Under the pieces are notes generated by a model. It searched no databases. It was not told the DNA's origin and saw nothing but the letters and a program-made list of their open reading frames with translations. A DNA stretch of 64,000 bases, from positions 55,790 to 119,789 of the forward strand of contig JAHEFE010000005.1 in NCBI GenBank assembly GCA_024640365.1, in the 5' to 3' direction. The translations under genes were made by a program, and so were the position numbers. This DNA is from Woeseiaceae bacterium (lineage in GTDB: Bacteria > Pseudomonadota > Gammaproteobacteria > Steroidobacterales > Woeseiaceae). Positions 35,721 to 43,777 of the stretch are shown piece after piece; the first letter of the stretch is position 1, and each line of letters begins with the position of its first letter.

Positions 35721-37001
35721 ATGAAAGAGACCAGCGAACATACACAGTCCTACTACGCCGCAACTGTTAATCAGGAAACCGATTATCCGCGATTGCAGGG
35801 CGAACAGCATTGCGATGTCGCGGTCGTGGGTGGCGGTTTTACCGGTGTCTCTGCCGCACTTCGATTGGCAGAGCTAGGCTATGACGTGGTGTTGCTGGAG
35901 GCGTGCCGAATCGGCTGGGGCGCGAGCGGCCGCAATGGTGGTCAGCTAATTGACGGGTTTGTCGAAATCGAGCGTATTGAACGGAGGTTCGGGACTGACA
36001 CTGTAGCTATCGTTCGCAAAATGAACGTGGAATGCAGTCAGATCGTTGTAGATAACATTCAGCGTTACGGCATAGATTGCGACTTGAAGCTCGGTTATCT
36101 TGATGTTGGCACGAAACCTCGAGATCTCGCCTATTTTCAAGAATTGATCGTCGCTAGAAAAGCTCACAATTATCCGCATGAAATGGAATTCGTGCCGCAA
36201 GAGACATTGAAAAACTACATTGGATCGGACAGGTACATTGGCGGCTTGATAAATCGCGGCAACGGTCATTTGCATCCTCTTAACTTGTGTATTGGCGAGG
36301 CGCGCGCTGCGGAAGGGTTGGGCACACGAATATTTGAACAGTCCCCGGTGGTGCGCATACACCACGGCGAAAGGCCGCGGGTTGAAACGGCTGGTGGCGT
36401 CGTGCACGCGAAAAAAGTTGTTCTTGCTGGCAATGCGTACCTGGGTAAGACCGAGCCAAAGCTCGCCGGGACTGTAATTCCTGCGGGCAGTTTCATGATT
36501 GCAACCGAACCTTTATCTGCCGATCTGGCACATGAATTGTTACCCGAAGATATGGCGTGTTGCGATCAGCGTATTGGTCTCGATTATTTTCGACTTTCGC
36601 CGGACAAGCGTATGTTGTTTGGCGGTTTGTGCAATTATTCGGGAAAGATTCCCAATGATATTGCGGCCACGTTGCGGCCCAAGATGTTACGGGTCTTTCC
36701 ACAATTGGAATCTGCCCGGATAGACTTCGAGTGGGGTGGTAACATCGCGATCAGTATCTACCGGATTCCGCAGATGGGTCGAATTGAGGGCAATACATAT
36801 TACGCCCACGGATATTCCGGTCACGGTGTCGCTCCGACCCACATGGCGGGTCATGTCGTGGCTGACATGATTGACGGTAAATCGGATCGATTTGAGATTT
36901 TCGAACAAATAAAGCACCTGCGCTTGCCTGGCGGCAAGTGGTTTGCCAATCCCGCTCTTGCGCTTGGGATGGGCTACCATCGTTTTAAGGACCTTTTCTA
37001 A
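35721..37001 (+). CDS. puuB: Gamma-glutamylputrescine oxidase-like FAD oxidoreductase
   Basis: A 426-residue DAO-family flavoprotein of exactly PuuB length. After the N-terminal HTQSYYAATVN (a PuuB hallmark) comes the FAD fold CDVAVVGGGFTGVSAALRLAELGYDVVLLEA, then GWGASGRNGGQLIDG. Near the C-terminus is YAHGYSGHGVAPTHMAG. It would oxidise gamma-glutamylputrescine to the aldehyde and peroxide. The gene heads a second plus-strand unit (puuB, aminotransferase, semialdehyde dehydrogenase), divergent from the puuR-like gene and controlled from the same gap. Confidence 0.9.
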   Translation: MKETSEHTQSYYAATVNQETDYPRLQGEQHCDVAVVGGGFTGVSAALRLAELGYDVVLLEACRIGWGASGRNGGQLIDGFVEIERIERRFGTDTVAIVRKMNVECSQIVVDNIQRYGIDCDLKLGYLDVGTKPRDLAYFQELIVARKAHNYPHEMEFVPQETLKNYIGSDRYIGGLINRGNGHLHPLNLCIGEARAAEGLGTRIFEQSPVVRIHHGERPRVETAGGVVHAKKVVLAGNAYLGKTEPKLAGTVIPAGSFMIATEPLSADLAHELLPEDMACCDQRIGLDYFRLSPDKRMLFGGLCNYSGKIPNDIAATLRPKMLRVFPQLESARIDFEWGGNIAISIYRIPQMGRIEGNTYYAHGYSGHGVAPTHMAGHVVADMIDGKSDRFEIFEQIKHLRLPGGKWFANPALALGMGYHRFKDLF

Positions 37002-37056
37002 TACCGCGCATGCTGTAGCGGCGTGGCTTATCAATTAACCACTTGTGGGGGACGAA

Positions 37057-38397
37057 ATGTCTGACAACACAACCGGGCAGCCGGATATCGACCTGCCAAA
37101 TCTTGAATCGTACTGGATGCCCTTTACTGGCAATCGTTATTTCAAGCAACATCCGCGGCTAATCGCTCGTGCAGAGGGCATGTATTGCTATACCCCTGAT
37201 GGTAAGCAATTACTCGACATGGTCGCGGGCCTGTGGTGCTGCAATGCCGGTCATTGTCATCCGAAGATTGTTGAGGCGATCAAAAAGCAGGCGGAGGTCC
37301 TTGATTATTCGATGGCATTCCAGCTTAGTCACCCCAAAGTTTTTGAGTTGGCTAACAAGCTGACATCGATAGCACCGGACGGTCTGGACTATGCATTCTT
37401 TGTTAACTCGGGTTCCGAAGCCGTAGACACTGCGCTGAAAATGGCACTGGCCTATCACCGAATTCGTGGTGATGGTGCTCGTACCCGCCTTATCGGACGC
37501 GAGCGCGGTTACCACGGCGTCGGCTTTGGTGGTATCTCGGTTGGTGGCATGTCACCGAATCGCAAAATGTTCGGCGCCATGTTACCTGGCGTTGATCATT
37601 TGCCACATACGCACAGCATTGAGCACAATGCGTATACGCGTGGTTTGCCGAAGTGGGGCGCACACCTTGCAGACGACCTGGAAAACATTGTCGCTCTGCA
37701 TGACGCCTCGACTATTGCTGCTGTTATTGTAGAACCTATAGCCGGCTCAACGGGCGTCATCATGCCGCCACAGGGTTACCTCAAACGCTTGCGTGAAATA
37801 TGCGACAAGCACGGCATCCTGCTGATATTCGATGAAGTGATCTGTGGATTTGGTCGCACCGGTGATAGCTTCGCAGCGACTCGATTCGGCGTAACGCCTG
37901 ATTTGATTACGACCGCCAAGGGCTTGACCAGTGGCACCGTGCCGATGGGGGCAGTTCTTGCGAGTAAGGATATTTACGACACGTTTATGACCGGTCCAGA
38001 GGGCGCCATCGAATTCTTCCACGGTTACACTTATTCCGGACATCCGCTGGCGGCGGCTGCAGGTTGTGCAACGCTTGATGTTTACGCCGAAGAGGGATTG
38101 TTTGAGCGTGCGAAGGCGATGGAGAATGTCTTTGGGGATGCGCTGCACAGTCTCAAGGGAGAGCGCAATGTAATCGATGTTCGAAATTTCGGATTGATTG
38201 GCGCGTTCGAACTGCAACCGATTGAAGGTAAACCTACGGCACGTGCGATGGAGTTGTTCCGCTATTGTTTTGATCGTGGTGTCATCATTCGCACGACCGG
38301 AGATACCATTGCGTTTTCGCCACCGCTGACTGTTGAAGCCGTACATATTGATAAAACAATCGATATGATTCGTGAGGGATTACAAGCGATCAGCTAG
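37057..38397 (+). CDS. bauA: Beta-alanine (omega-amino acid):pyruvate aminotransferase
   Basis: A 446-residue class III aminotransferase. The N-terminus NLESYWMPFTGNRYFK, the FVNSGSEAVDTALKMALAYHR segment and the PLP lysine K288 in TTAKGLTSGTVPMGAVL match beta-alanine:pyruvate aminotransferases. It would turn beta-alanine into malonate semialdehyde. The next gene, a semialdehyde dehydrogenase, would complete the route to acetyl-CoA. ATG at 37057 is preferred to the GTG at 37045 because GGGGGA is properly placed before it. Beta-alanine can come from 1,3-diaminopropane, a spermidine breakdown product, which would explain its place here. Confidence 0.87.
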   Translation: MSDNTTGQPDIDLPNLESYWMPFTGNRYFKQHPRLIARAEGMYCYTPDGKQLLDMVAGLWCCNAGHCHPKIVEAIKKQAEVLDYSMAFQLSHPKVFELANKLTSIAPDGLDYAFFVNSGSEAVDTALKMALAYHRIRGDGARTRLIGRERGYHGVGFGGISVGGMSPNRKMFGAMLPGVDHLPHTHSIEHNAYTRGLPKWGAHLADDLENIVALHDASTIAAVIVEPIAGSTGVIMPPQGYLKRLREICDKHGILLIFDEVICGFGRTGDSFAATRFGVTPDLITTAKGLTSGTVPMGAVLASKDIYDTFMTGPEGAIEFFHGYTYSGHPLAAAAGCATLDVYAEEGLFERAKAMENVFGDALHSLKGERNVIDVRNFGLIGAFELQPIEGKPTARAMELFRYCFDRGVIIRTTGDTIAFSPPLTVEAVHIDKTIDMIREGLQAIS

Positions 38398-38456
38398 GTT
38401 ATTTTCCAGAAGACACACTGAATTAATGAAAAGTATTGGCGGAGACTTTTATAGCC

Positions 38457-39953
38457 ATGAGTAAAATTAGCAAAGTAACGCATTGGATCGACGGTGCGCT
38501 TTATCAGTCCGCATCTGACCGTTTTGGTGATGTGCATGAGTCGGCGACCGGCGAGAAATGTGCGGAAGTCGTCATGGCTACCACGGAAGATGTGGATGTG
38601 GCGGTGAAGTCTGCGCATGCTGCTTTTCCGGCTTGGTCGCGCACTCCGGTTTTACGCCGTGCCCGAGTCATGTTTCGTCTCAAAGAGTTGATCGAAAGAG
38701 ACAAGGACGAGATTGCGGCTCTTATCACCAAGGAGCATGGCAAGGTCTTGCATGATGCCGCTGGTTCAGTGCAGAGAGGGCTTGAGGTTGTCGAATTCGC
38801 TTGCGGTATTCCGCACCTGATTAGAGGTGATTACAGCAATCAGGTCGGCAGCGGCGTGGATACTTACTCTATGCGCCAGGCGCTGGGCGTCTGCGTGGGT
38901 ATCACGCCGTTCAATTTTCCGGCCATGGTTCCGTTGTGGATGTTTCCCCTGGCGATAGCCTGCGGCAATACGTTCATATTGAAAGCCTCCGAGAAGGATC
39001 CCAGTTGCTCGCTGAAATGGGCTGAGTTGCTGAAAGAGGCCGGGCTGCCTGATGGTGTGTTCAACGTTATTCAAGGCGACAAGGTGGCGGTCAATGCACT
39101 GCTAAATGACGAGCGTGTTGCAGCTGTCAGTTTTGTCGGTTCAACCCCGGTTGCGCAGCACGTGTATTCGACCGCCGCTGCCAATGGCAAACGGGTACAG
39201 GCGCTCGGCGGGGCGAAAAATCATCTGGTTATTATGCCAGACGCCGACATGGAGCAGGCATCGGACGCCTTATTGGGTGCCGCTTATGGCTCAGCAGGGG
39301 AGCGCTGCATGGCGATATCTGCCGCAGTAACAGTGGGCGATGCGGCTGAACCGTTACTTGCCAAACTGTTGCCGAAAATTGCGAAGCTGAAAGTGGGACC
39401 GGGCACTAACAACGACAACGATATGGGCCCGCTGATTACTGCCGAACATCGCGACAAGGTACGTTCGTACATCGACCTCGGTGAGCAGGAAGGCGCGAAG
39501 TTGCTGGTGGACGGACGTAGTCACGACATAGTGACGTCTCCTGGATACTTCCTCGGTCCAACTCTATTTGATCACGTGACCAGCGACATGCGCGTGTATC
39601 GGGAAGAAATCTTTGGTCCGGTTTTGACGTTGACACGTACCAAGACTTTCGACGAGGCGGTGCAGTTAATTAATGACCATGAGTTCGGTAATGGCACGGC
39701 TATTTTTACTCGCGATGGAGATTCCGCGCGTGAATTTGCGGCTGAAATCCAGGTTGGCATGGTAGGAGTTAATGTACCAATACCCGTGCCTCTGGCATTT
39801 CACAGCTTCGGTGGCTGGAAACGCTCCATTTTTGGAGATATGGCCATTTATGGCATGGAAGGTGTGCGTTTCTATACACGACTGAAAACTGTGACATCAC
39901 GTTGGCCAACAGGTATTCGTGCGGGCGCAGATTTCTCAATGCCCGTTATGTAG
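38457..39953 (+). CDS. mmsA: Methylmalonate/malonate-semialdehyde dehydrogenase (CoA-acylating)
   Basis: A 498-residue aldehyde dehydrogenase of the MmsA/IolA branch. The nucleophile is Cys284 in GERCMAIS, and the CoA-acylating group is recognised by GGAKNHLVIMPDADMEQ and the end IPVPLAFHSFGGWKRSIFGD. It turns malonate or methylmalonate semialdehyde into acetyl- or propionyl-CoA. ATG 38457 has GGCGGAGAC upstream. It follows the beta-alanine aminotransferase by 59 bases, which supports malonate semialdehyde as its in vivo substrate in this operon, with valine or inositol breakdown as alternatives. Confidence 0.91.
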   Translation: MSKISKVTHWIDGALYQSASDRFGDVHESATGEKCAEVVMATTEDVDVAVKSAHAAFPAWSRTPVLRRARVMFRLKELIERDKDEIAALITKEHGKVLHDAAGSVQRGLEVVEFACGIPHLIRGDYSNQVGSGVDTYSMRQALGVCVGITPFNFPAMVPLWMFPLAIACGNTFILKASEKDPSCSLKWAELLKEAGLPDGVFNVIQGDKVAVNALLNDERVAAVSFVGSTPVAQHVYSTAAANGKRVQALGGAKNHLVIMPDADMEQASDALLGAAYGSAGERCMAISAAVTVGDAAEPLLAKLLPKIAKLKVGPGTNNDNDMGPLITAEHRDKVRSYIDLGEQEGAKLLVDGRSHDIVTSPGYFLGPTLFDHVTSDMRVYREEIFGPVLTLTRTKTFDEAVQLINDHEFGNGTAIFTRDGDSAREFAAEIQVGMVGVNVPIPVPLAFHSFGGWKRSIFGDMAIYGMEGVRFYTRLKTVTSRWPTGIRAGADFSMPVM

Positions 39954-39968
39954 ATTCTGCGCCTCACT

Positions 39969-40022
39969 CTCGCTCGGGCTACAATATAATAAGTAGCATT
40001 TGTAATAACAGGCTCGAGCGAG
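39969..40022 (+). promoter_or_regulatory. Promoter region with flanking inverted repeat before the alpha/beta hydrolase gene
   Basis: A TATAAT box at 39985-39990 lies between the arms CTCGCTCG (39969-39976) and CGAGCGAG (40015-40022). With neighbouring bases the arms match at 11 of 12 positions. The right arm runs into the GAGGG ribosome site of the gene starting at 40030. No convincing -35 box is seen. Confidence 0.4.
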
Positions 40023-40029
40023 GGTTGGT

Positions 40030-40791
40030 ATGCAGCGGCCAATTGGCGACGAATCCATATATTTAAAAACGGATGGCGACCCCGATGGGGCCGCCGTTAT
40101 TTTCCTGCACGGATCCGGTGCCAACCATGAAACGTGGCTGGCACAACTGAGCGGCCTGAGTGCCTCGGGACGCTGTCTGATTGCTCCGGATTTGCCCGGT
40201 CACGGTAAGTCGGTTGGCTCGCTTCGACGCACTGTCCCGGAATTTTCAGACTGGCTGGTGTCCCTACTTGACGATCTGGGTATGAAAAGCGCAACCGTTG
40301 TTGGTCATTCGCTCGGAGCGTTGATTGCGCTGGATTTTGCGGCGCGTTATGGATCTCGGGCTGATGCCATTTTTTTGCTTGGGATCGTGCCGCGCATGGC
40401 GGTAAATCCCGATCTATTGGCAAGCGCAAAAGCCAATGATCCTCTGGCGGCCAAGTTGGTTGCCTCCTGGAGTTGCCGCAAGAGTGCGGAGTCAAACGTC
40501 GTCCGCGAGCAGTCAGAGCAACGGCTGCTCTCTGCTCGACCTGGCGTCCTGTGGCAAGACTTGTCAGCCTGTGACAATTACTTGCAAAGTGCACAGTCGG
40601 CCGCCTCTGTGGATTGTCCTGCTGTCGTAATTTCTGCGGACGAAGACCGCATGACGCCCGCTAAGGCGGGCGCGGAACTTGCAGCGATGATAGTTGGCGC
40701 TAAATACCGTGTCATCGAACAAGCAGGCCATAACATGATGCTTGAGCAGCCTGATCGAGTTAATGATGTGCTCAGACAGGAACTGGCATGA
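40030..40791 (+). CDS. Alpha/beta hydrolase fold protein
   Basis: A 253-residue alpha/beta hydrolase. The oxyanion segment is FLHGSGANHETW, the nucleophile serine is in VGHSLGALIALDFA, the acid is probably the aspartate in ISADEDRMTP, and the histidine is in IEQAGHNMMLEQP. The catalytic triad is thus complete. The substrate cannot be named; esters and ring-opened carbonyl compounds are typical. Its end overlaps the MetF-like gene by four bases (ATGA), so the two are translated together. Confidence 0.87.
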   Translation: MQRPIGDESIYLKTDGDPDGAAVIFLHGSGANHETWLAQLSGLSASGRCLIAPDLPGHGKSVGSLRRTVPEFSDWLVSLLDDLGMKSATVVGHSLGALIALDFAARYGSRADAIFLLGIVPRMAVNPDLLASAKANDPLAAKLVASWSCRKSAESNVVREQSEQRLLSARPGVLWQDLSACDNYLQSAQSAASVDCPAVVISADEDRMTPAKAGAELAAMIVGAKYRVIEQAGHNMMLEQPDRVNDVLRQELA

Positions 40792-41693
40792 CGCAAGCAG
40801 GCAATCATTTTCGCAGGACACTGGAGTCCGGGCATTTCGCGCTGACGGCTGAGCTGACTCCGCCTCGAGGGGCCGATTTTGCTACCTTGGACGCGGCCAT
40901 TAGTACTCTGGGTAGCGTCATGACGGCCGTCAATATTACTGATGGGGCTGGGGCGCAGGTTCGCATGTCCAGCTTGCCTGCCGCGATCTATGTAAAACAG
41001 CATGGCATTGAGCCGATCATGCAAATGACTTGTCGTGATCGCAATCGCATCGCTTTGCAAGGCGACCTACTGGGTGCTGCAGCGTTTGGTATTGAAAATG
41101 TACTCGTTCTTACCGGCGACACCCCCACCAACGGTAGTGAAAAAAGCGCCAAGGGCGTTTTCGATTTTGATTCAAAGTCGTTGGTTGGAATGCTCGATCA
41201 TTTGAGTAGTACCGGTACGACATTGTCTGGTAACGAGCTGTCGACTCGCCCTGACTTTTTCATTGGCGTGGCAGATAACCCGGCTGATCCGGAGGATGTC
41301 TGGACGCCCAGCGCGCTGTTGGCCAAACAAGCGGCTGGTGCTTGCTTTGTACAGTCGCAGTATTGTTACGACATTGATTTGTTGGGTCGTTATATGAGCC
41401 GCCTGGAGGATTTTGGTCTAACCGAAAAACTCTATTACATGGTCGGTTTAGGTCCGCTCAAATCAGCAGATGCGGCCACTCGCTTACGAGCGAGTTTGCC
41501 GGGTACGATTATTCCTGACGGGATTATTCGACGCTTGGAGAAAGCGCGCGATCCTCGTCATGAAGGAACGTTGATTTGTGCGGAATTGATTCAGCAGGCT
41601 CGTGAGATCAAGGGAATTGCAGGGGTGCACCTGATGGCGCCCGGTATGCAGCGGGAAATGATCGACGCTGTAAAGACGGCGAACCAGGCTTGA
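40788..41693 (+). CDS. Methylenetetrahydrofolate reductase family protein, MetF-like
   Basis: A 301-residue TIM-barrel flavoprotein of the MetF family. The catalytic glutamate of FEFFPPR in E. coli MetF appears as AELTPPRG, VNITDGAG replaces VTYGA, and ENVLVLTGDTP matches the FAD/folate segment. It is a diverged form, and metE or metH is not nearby. Such proteins next to catabolic genes can oxidise 5-methyl-tetrahydrofolate produced by folate-dependent demethylases, as with LigM and MetF in sphingomonads. Here it is coupled to an alpha/beta hydrolase. A link with the GcvT-like genes of this window is a hypothesis. Confidence 0.8.
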   Translation: MTQAGNHFRRTLESGHFALTAELTPPRGADFATLDAAISTLGSVMTAVNITDGAGAQVRMSSLPAAIYVKQHGIEPIMQMTCRDRNRIALQGDLLGAAAFGIENVLVLTGDTPTNGSEKSAKGVFDFDSKSLVGMLDHLSSTGTTLSGNELSTRPDFFIGVADNPADPEDVWTPSALLAKQAAGACFVQSQYCYDIDLLGRYMSRLEDFGLTEKLYYMVGLGPLKSADAATRLRASLPGTIIPDGIIRRLEKARDPRHEGTLICAELIQQAREIKGIAGVHLMAPGMQREMIDAVKTANQA

Positions 41694-41712
41694 TTCGCCG
41701 TCCGACGCAAAG

Positions 41713-42051
41713 TTAGCCTAGAGCGCGGTCCAGACTGCCCGAATAGTCGCCCTTGGGTCGAGCGCCAATAATCGTATCAACTACCTGGCCTTTATGGAAA
41801 ACCATAACTGTTGGGATTGAGCGAATGCCAAATTTCATGGCAATTTGCTGGTTACTGTCAATATCAACCTTCGCTACGCGAGCGCGCCCCGCATATTCTG
41901 TGGCCAATGCCTCCATAGTTGGGGCAATTGCTTTACAAGGACCACACCATTCAGCCCAGAAATCCACCATTACGGGTTCGGGAGAGTTCAATACGGCGAT
42001 GTCAAAGTCACTATCGCCAACGTGTAACAGCTTACTAGTCGATTGGTTCAT
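41713..42051 (-). CDS. Thioredoxin
   Basis: A 112-residue thioredoxin with the WCGPC redox site (Cys36 and Cys39), FWAEW before it and the cis-proline in IRSIPTVMVF. Size and motifs are those of ordinary thioredoxin 1. ATG 42051 has GGGAG upstream; a longer frame would add 22 unsupported residues. It is a single gene convergent with the MetF-like gene. Whether it is the main cellular thioredoxin cannot be judged. Confidence 0.91.
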   Translation of the reverse strand: MNQSTSKLLHVGDSDFDIAVLNSPEPVMVDFWAEWCGPCKAIAPTMEALATEYAGRARVAKVDIDSNQQIAMKFGIRSIPTVMVFHKGQVVDTIIGARPKGDYSGSLDRALG

Positions 42052-42465
42052 AAAAACTCCCGAAAAAATTAAAGCAGCATAGATAGATGTACAGGATAAC
42101 AGTTCATTGGGTCGCAATATAATTTTTCAAGTGTAGCTTAAGAATAGGGGCTGCACGTCGTTAACGTCGCAGCAATGTTATATTGTGGACCAATAAGCAA
42201 AGGGATCAATAAGCCTTAATAAGTGGACGTTTCTGGCAGACATTTGGCAGGCACGGCACCGCTGGTTGTTTGAGAGCCCTTGAGTGACCGTCTGATGCTG
42301 GATCGCTCCATGTCGGCCCGTCGTTGGCGATCGCAAAATGCAGGCCAAGTCGGCTGTCACCGGCGTTGCATTCGCATAGGCTATTTTCCGTTAGCTTTTG
42401 GGTTAAAGTAGACACGGCTGGACTATTTTCCCGCACGCTAAAGCCGATATTGGAAGAAAGCCAAA
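42052..42465. other. Intergenic region before the molybdenum hydroxylase subunits
   Basis: About 410 bases between the divergent thioredoxin and iron-sulfur subunit genes. No credible gene is seen. Only short frames without ribosome sites occur on either strand, and they are not recognisable as a broken large-subunit gene. The text around 42228-42330 looks like degenerate non-coding filler, possibly an old repeat. GGAAG before 42466 is the ribosome site of the next gene. Confidence 0.5.
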
Positions 42466-42948
42466 ATGGCACAGGAAATCGAATTCAATCTTAATGGTGA
42501 ACAAATCACGTGTGCGGTGGAGCCCCCGACCTTGCTTGTTGACCTGTTGCGCGACAGGTTTGGATTGGCCGGCATACACGTTGCGTGCGAGACGAGTCGG
42601 TGTGGCTCTTGTGTTATCCACATCGATGGTCGTTCAGTCAAGAGTTGTATAATTCTGGCAGTCGAAGTTGATGGTTGCAGCGTAATGACGATAGAGGGGC
42701 TTGCTGACGGCGAGCGATTGCATCCATTGCAGACTGCATTTGGAGATTGTGGTGGTAGGCAGTGCGGGTTCTGCACTCCCGGGATGGTCATGAGTGCACT
42801 GGATCTATTGCAACATAACCGGGATCCAGACGAGTCTGAAATCCGTGAATGGATGGAAGGTAATATCTGTCACTGCATGGGCTACCACAACATTGTAGGA
42901 GCGGTGCAAGCAGCGGCCTCTGAGCTGCAAGCGGATACCGAAGTCTAA
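42466..42948 (+). CDS. [2Fe-2S] small subunit of a xanthine dehydrogenase/CO dehydrogenase-type enzyme
   Basis: A 160-residue iron-sulfur subunit. The plant-ferredoxin-like cluster uses Cys41, Cys46, Cys49 and Cys61 (CETSRCGSC), and the second, helical cluster uses the motifs CGGRQCGFCTPG and NICHCMGY. This is the electron-relay subunit of a molybdenum hydroxylase, passing electrons from the molybdenum centre to the FAD subunit encoded next (19 bases on). The large molybdopterin-binding subunit is not encoded beside it. The substrate therefore cannot be deduced; the subunit itself is complete. Confidence 0.91.
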   Translation: MAQEIEFNLNGEQITCAVEPPTLLVDLLRDRFGLAGIHVACETSRCGSCVIHIDGRSVKSCIILAVEVDGCSVMTIEGLADGERLHPLQTAFGDCGGRQCGFCTPGMVMSALDLLQHNRDPDESEIREWMEGNICHCMGYHNIVGAVQAAASELQADTEV

Positions 42949-42967
42949 GCGAGGCGATCAACGCACT

Positions 42968-43771
42968 ATGCATGCATTCGAATATCAACATGCGGAGACC
43001 ATAGAAGGGGCCGCTGAATTTCTGACCCAAGACAATAAGGCACAATTGTTGGCGGGCGGTATGACTTTGCTGCCTGCTCTTAAAAGCAGTCTTGTTGCGC
43101 CTACTGCACTGATTGACCTCAAGGGTCTGATAGAGCTTAAAGGGGCCTGTGTTGATGGAGATGCATTGGTCATTGGGGCGCTAACGACGCACGTAGAGGT
43201 GGCAGAAAGCGAAGTTATTAACTCGGCCATACCTGCGCTTACCAGACTGGCGGCGAACATCGGCGATGCACAGGTGCGTAACCGCGGAACACTGGGCGGG
43301 TCTCTGGCTAGTAACGATCCCTCTGCGGATTATCCGGCGGCAGTTTTAGGACTTGAAGCTGTTATCCGCACGAATAGACGGGATATACCTGCCGCTGAAT
43401 TTTTTACAGGAAAGTTTGAGACGGCACTACAAACTGATGAAATCATTCTTGCGGTGCGATTTCCGATACCGGAGCAGGCCGCGTATGTAAAATTTCCAAA
43501 TCCCGCATCTCATTTCGCGATCGTTGGTGTGATGGTTGTTCGAGATGCACGAGGACCGCGCATTGCTGTAACAGGAGCATCTGCTTGTGTATTTCGGGCT
43601 AGAGAACTTGAAGATGCGCTGCGGACTGACTTCAATGAACACGCGTTGGATGGACTGAAGTTTCATCGAGAAGACTTGATCGATGATCTGTACGCTACCG
43701 CCGAGTATCGAGCGCATCTGGTCATGGCTATGGCCAGGCGGGCAGTCGCCATGGCGTCAACGCGGGGTTAA
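42968..43771 (+). CDS. FAD-binding medium subunit of a molybdenum hydroxylase (CoxM-like)
   Basis: A 267-residue FAD subunit of normal length for CoxM-type proteins. The first FAD loop reads LLAGGMTLLPALKSSL and the second RNRGTLGGSLASNDPSADYPAAVLGLEA. A C-terminal CO-dehydrogenase flavoprotein domain follows. It would take electrons from the [2Fe-2S] subunit and pass them to the respiratory chain, NAD or oxygen. It precedes an XdhC-type maturation gene by six bases, so the three genes form one operon. Confidence 0.91.
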   Translation: MHAFEYQHAETIEGAAEFLTQDNKAQLLAGGMTLLPALKSSLVAPTALIDLKGLIELKGACVDGDALVIGALTTHVEVAESEVINSAIPALTRLAANIGDAQVRNRGTLGGSLASNDPSADYPAAVLGLEAVIRTNRRDIPAAEFFTGKFETALQTDEIILAVRFPIPEQAAYVKFPNPASHFAIVGVMVVRDARGPRIAVTGASACVFRARELEDALRTDFNEHALDGLKFHREDLIDDLYATAEYRAHLVMAMARRAVAMASTRG

Positions 43772-43777
43772 AAAGAA

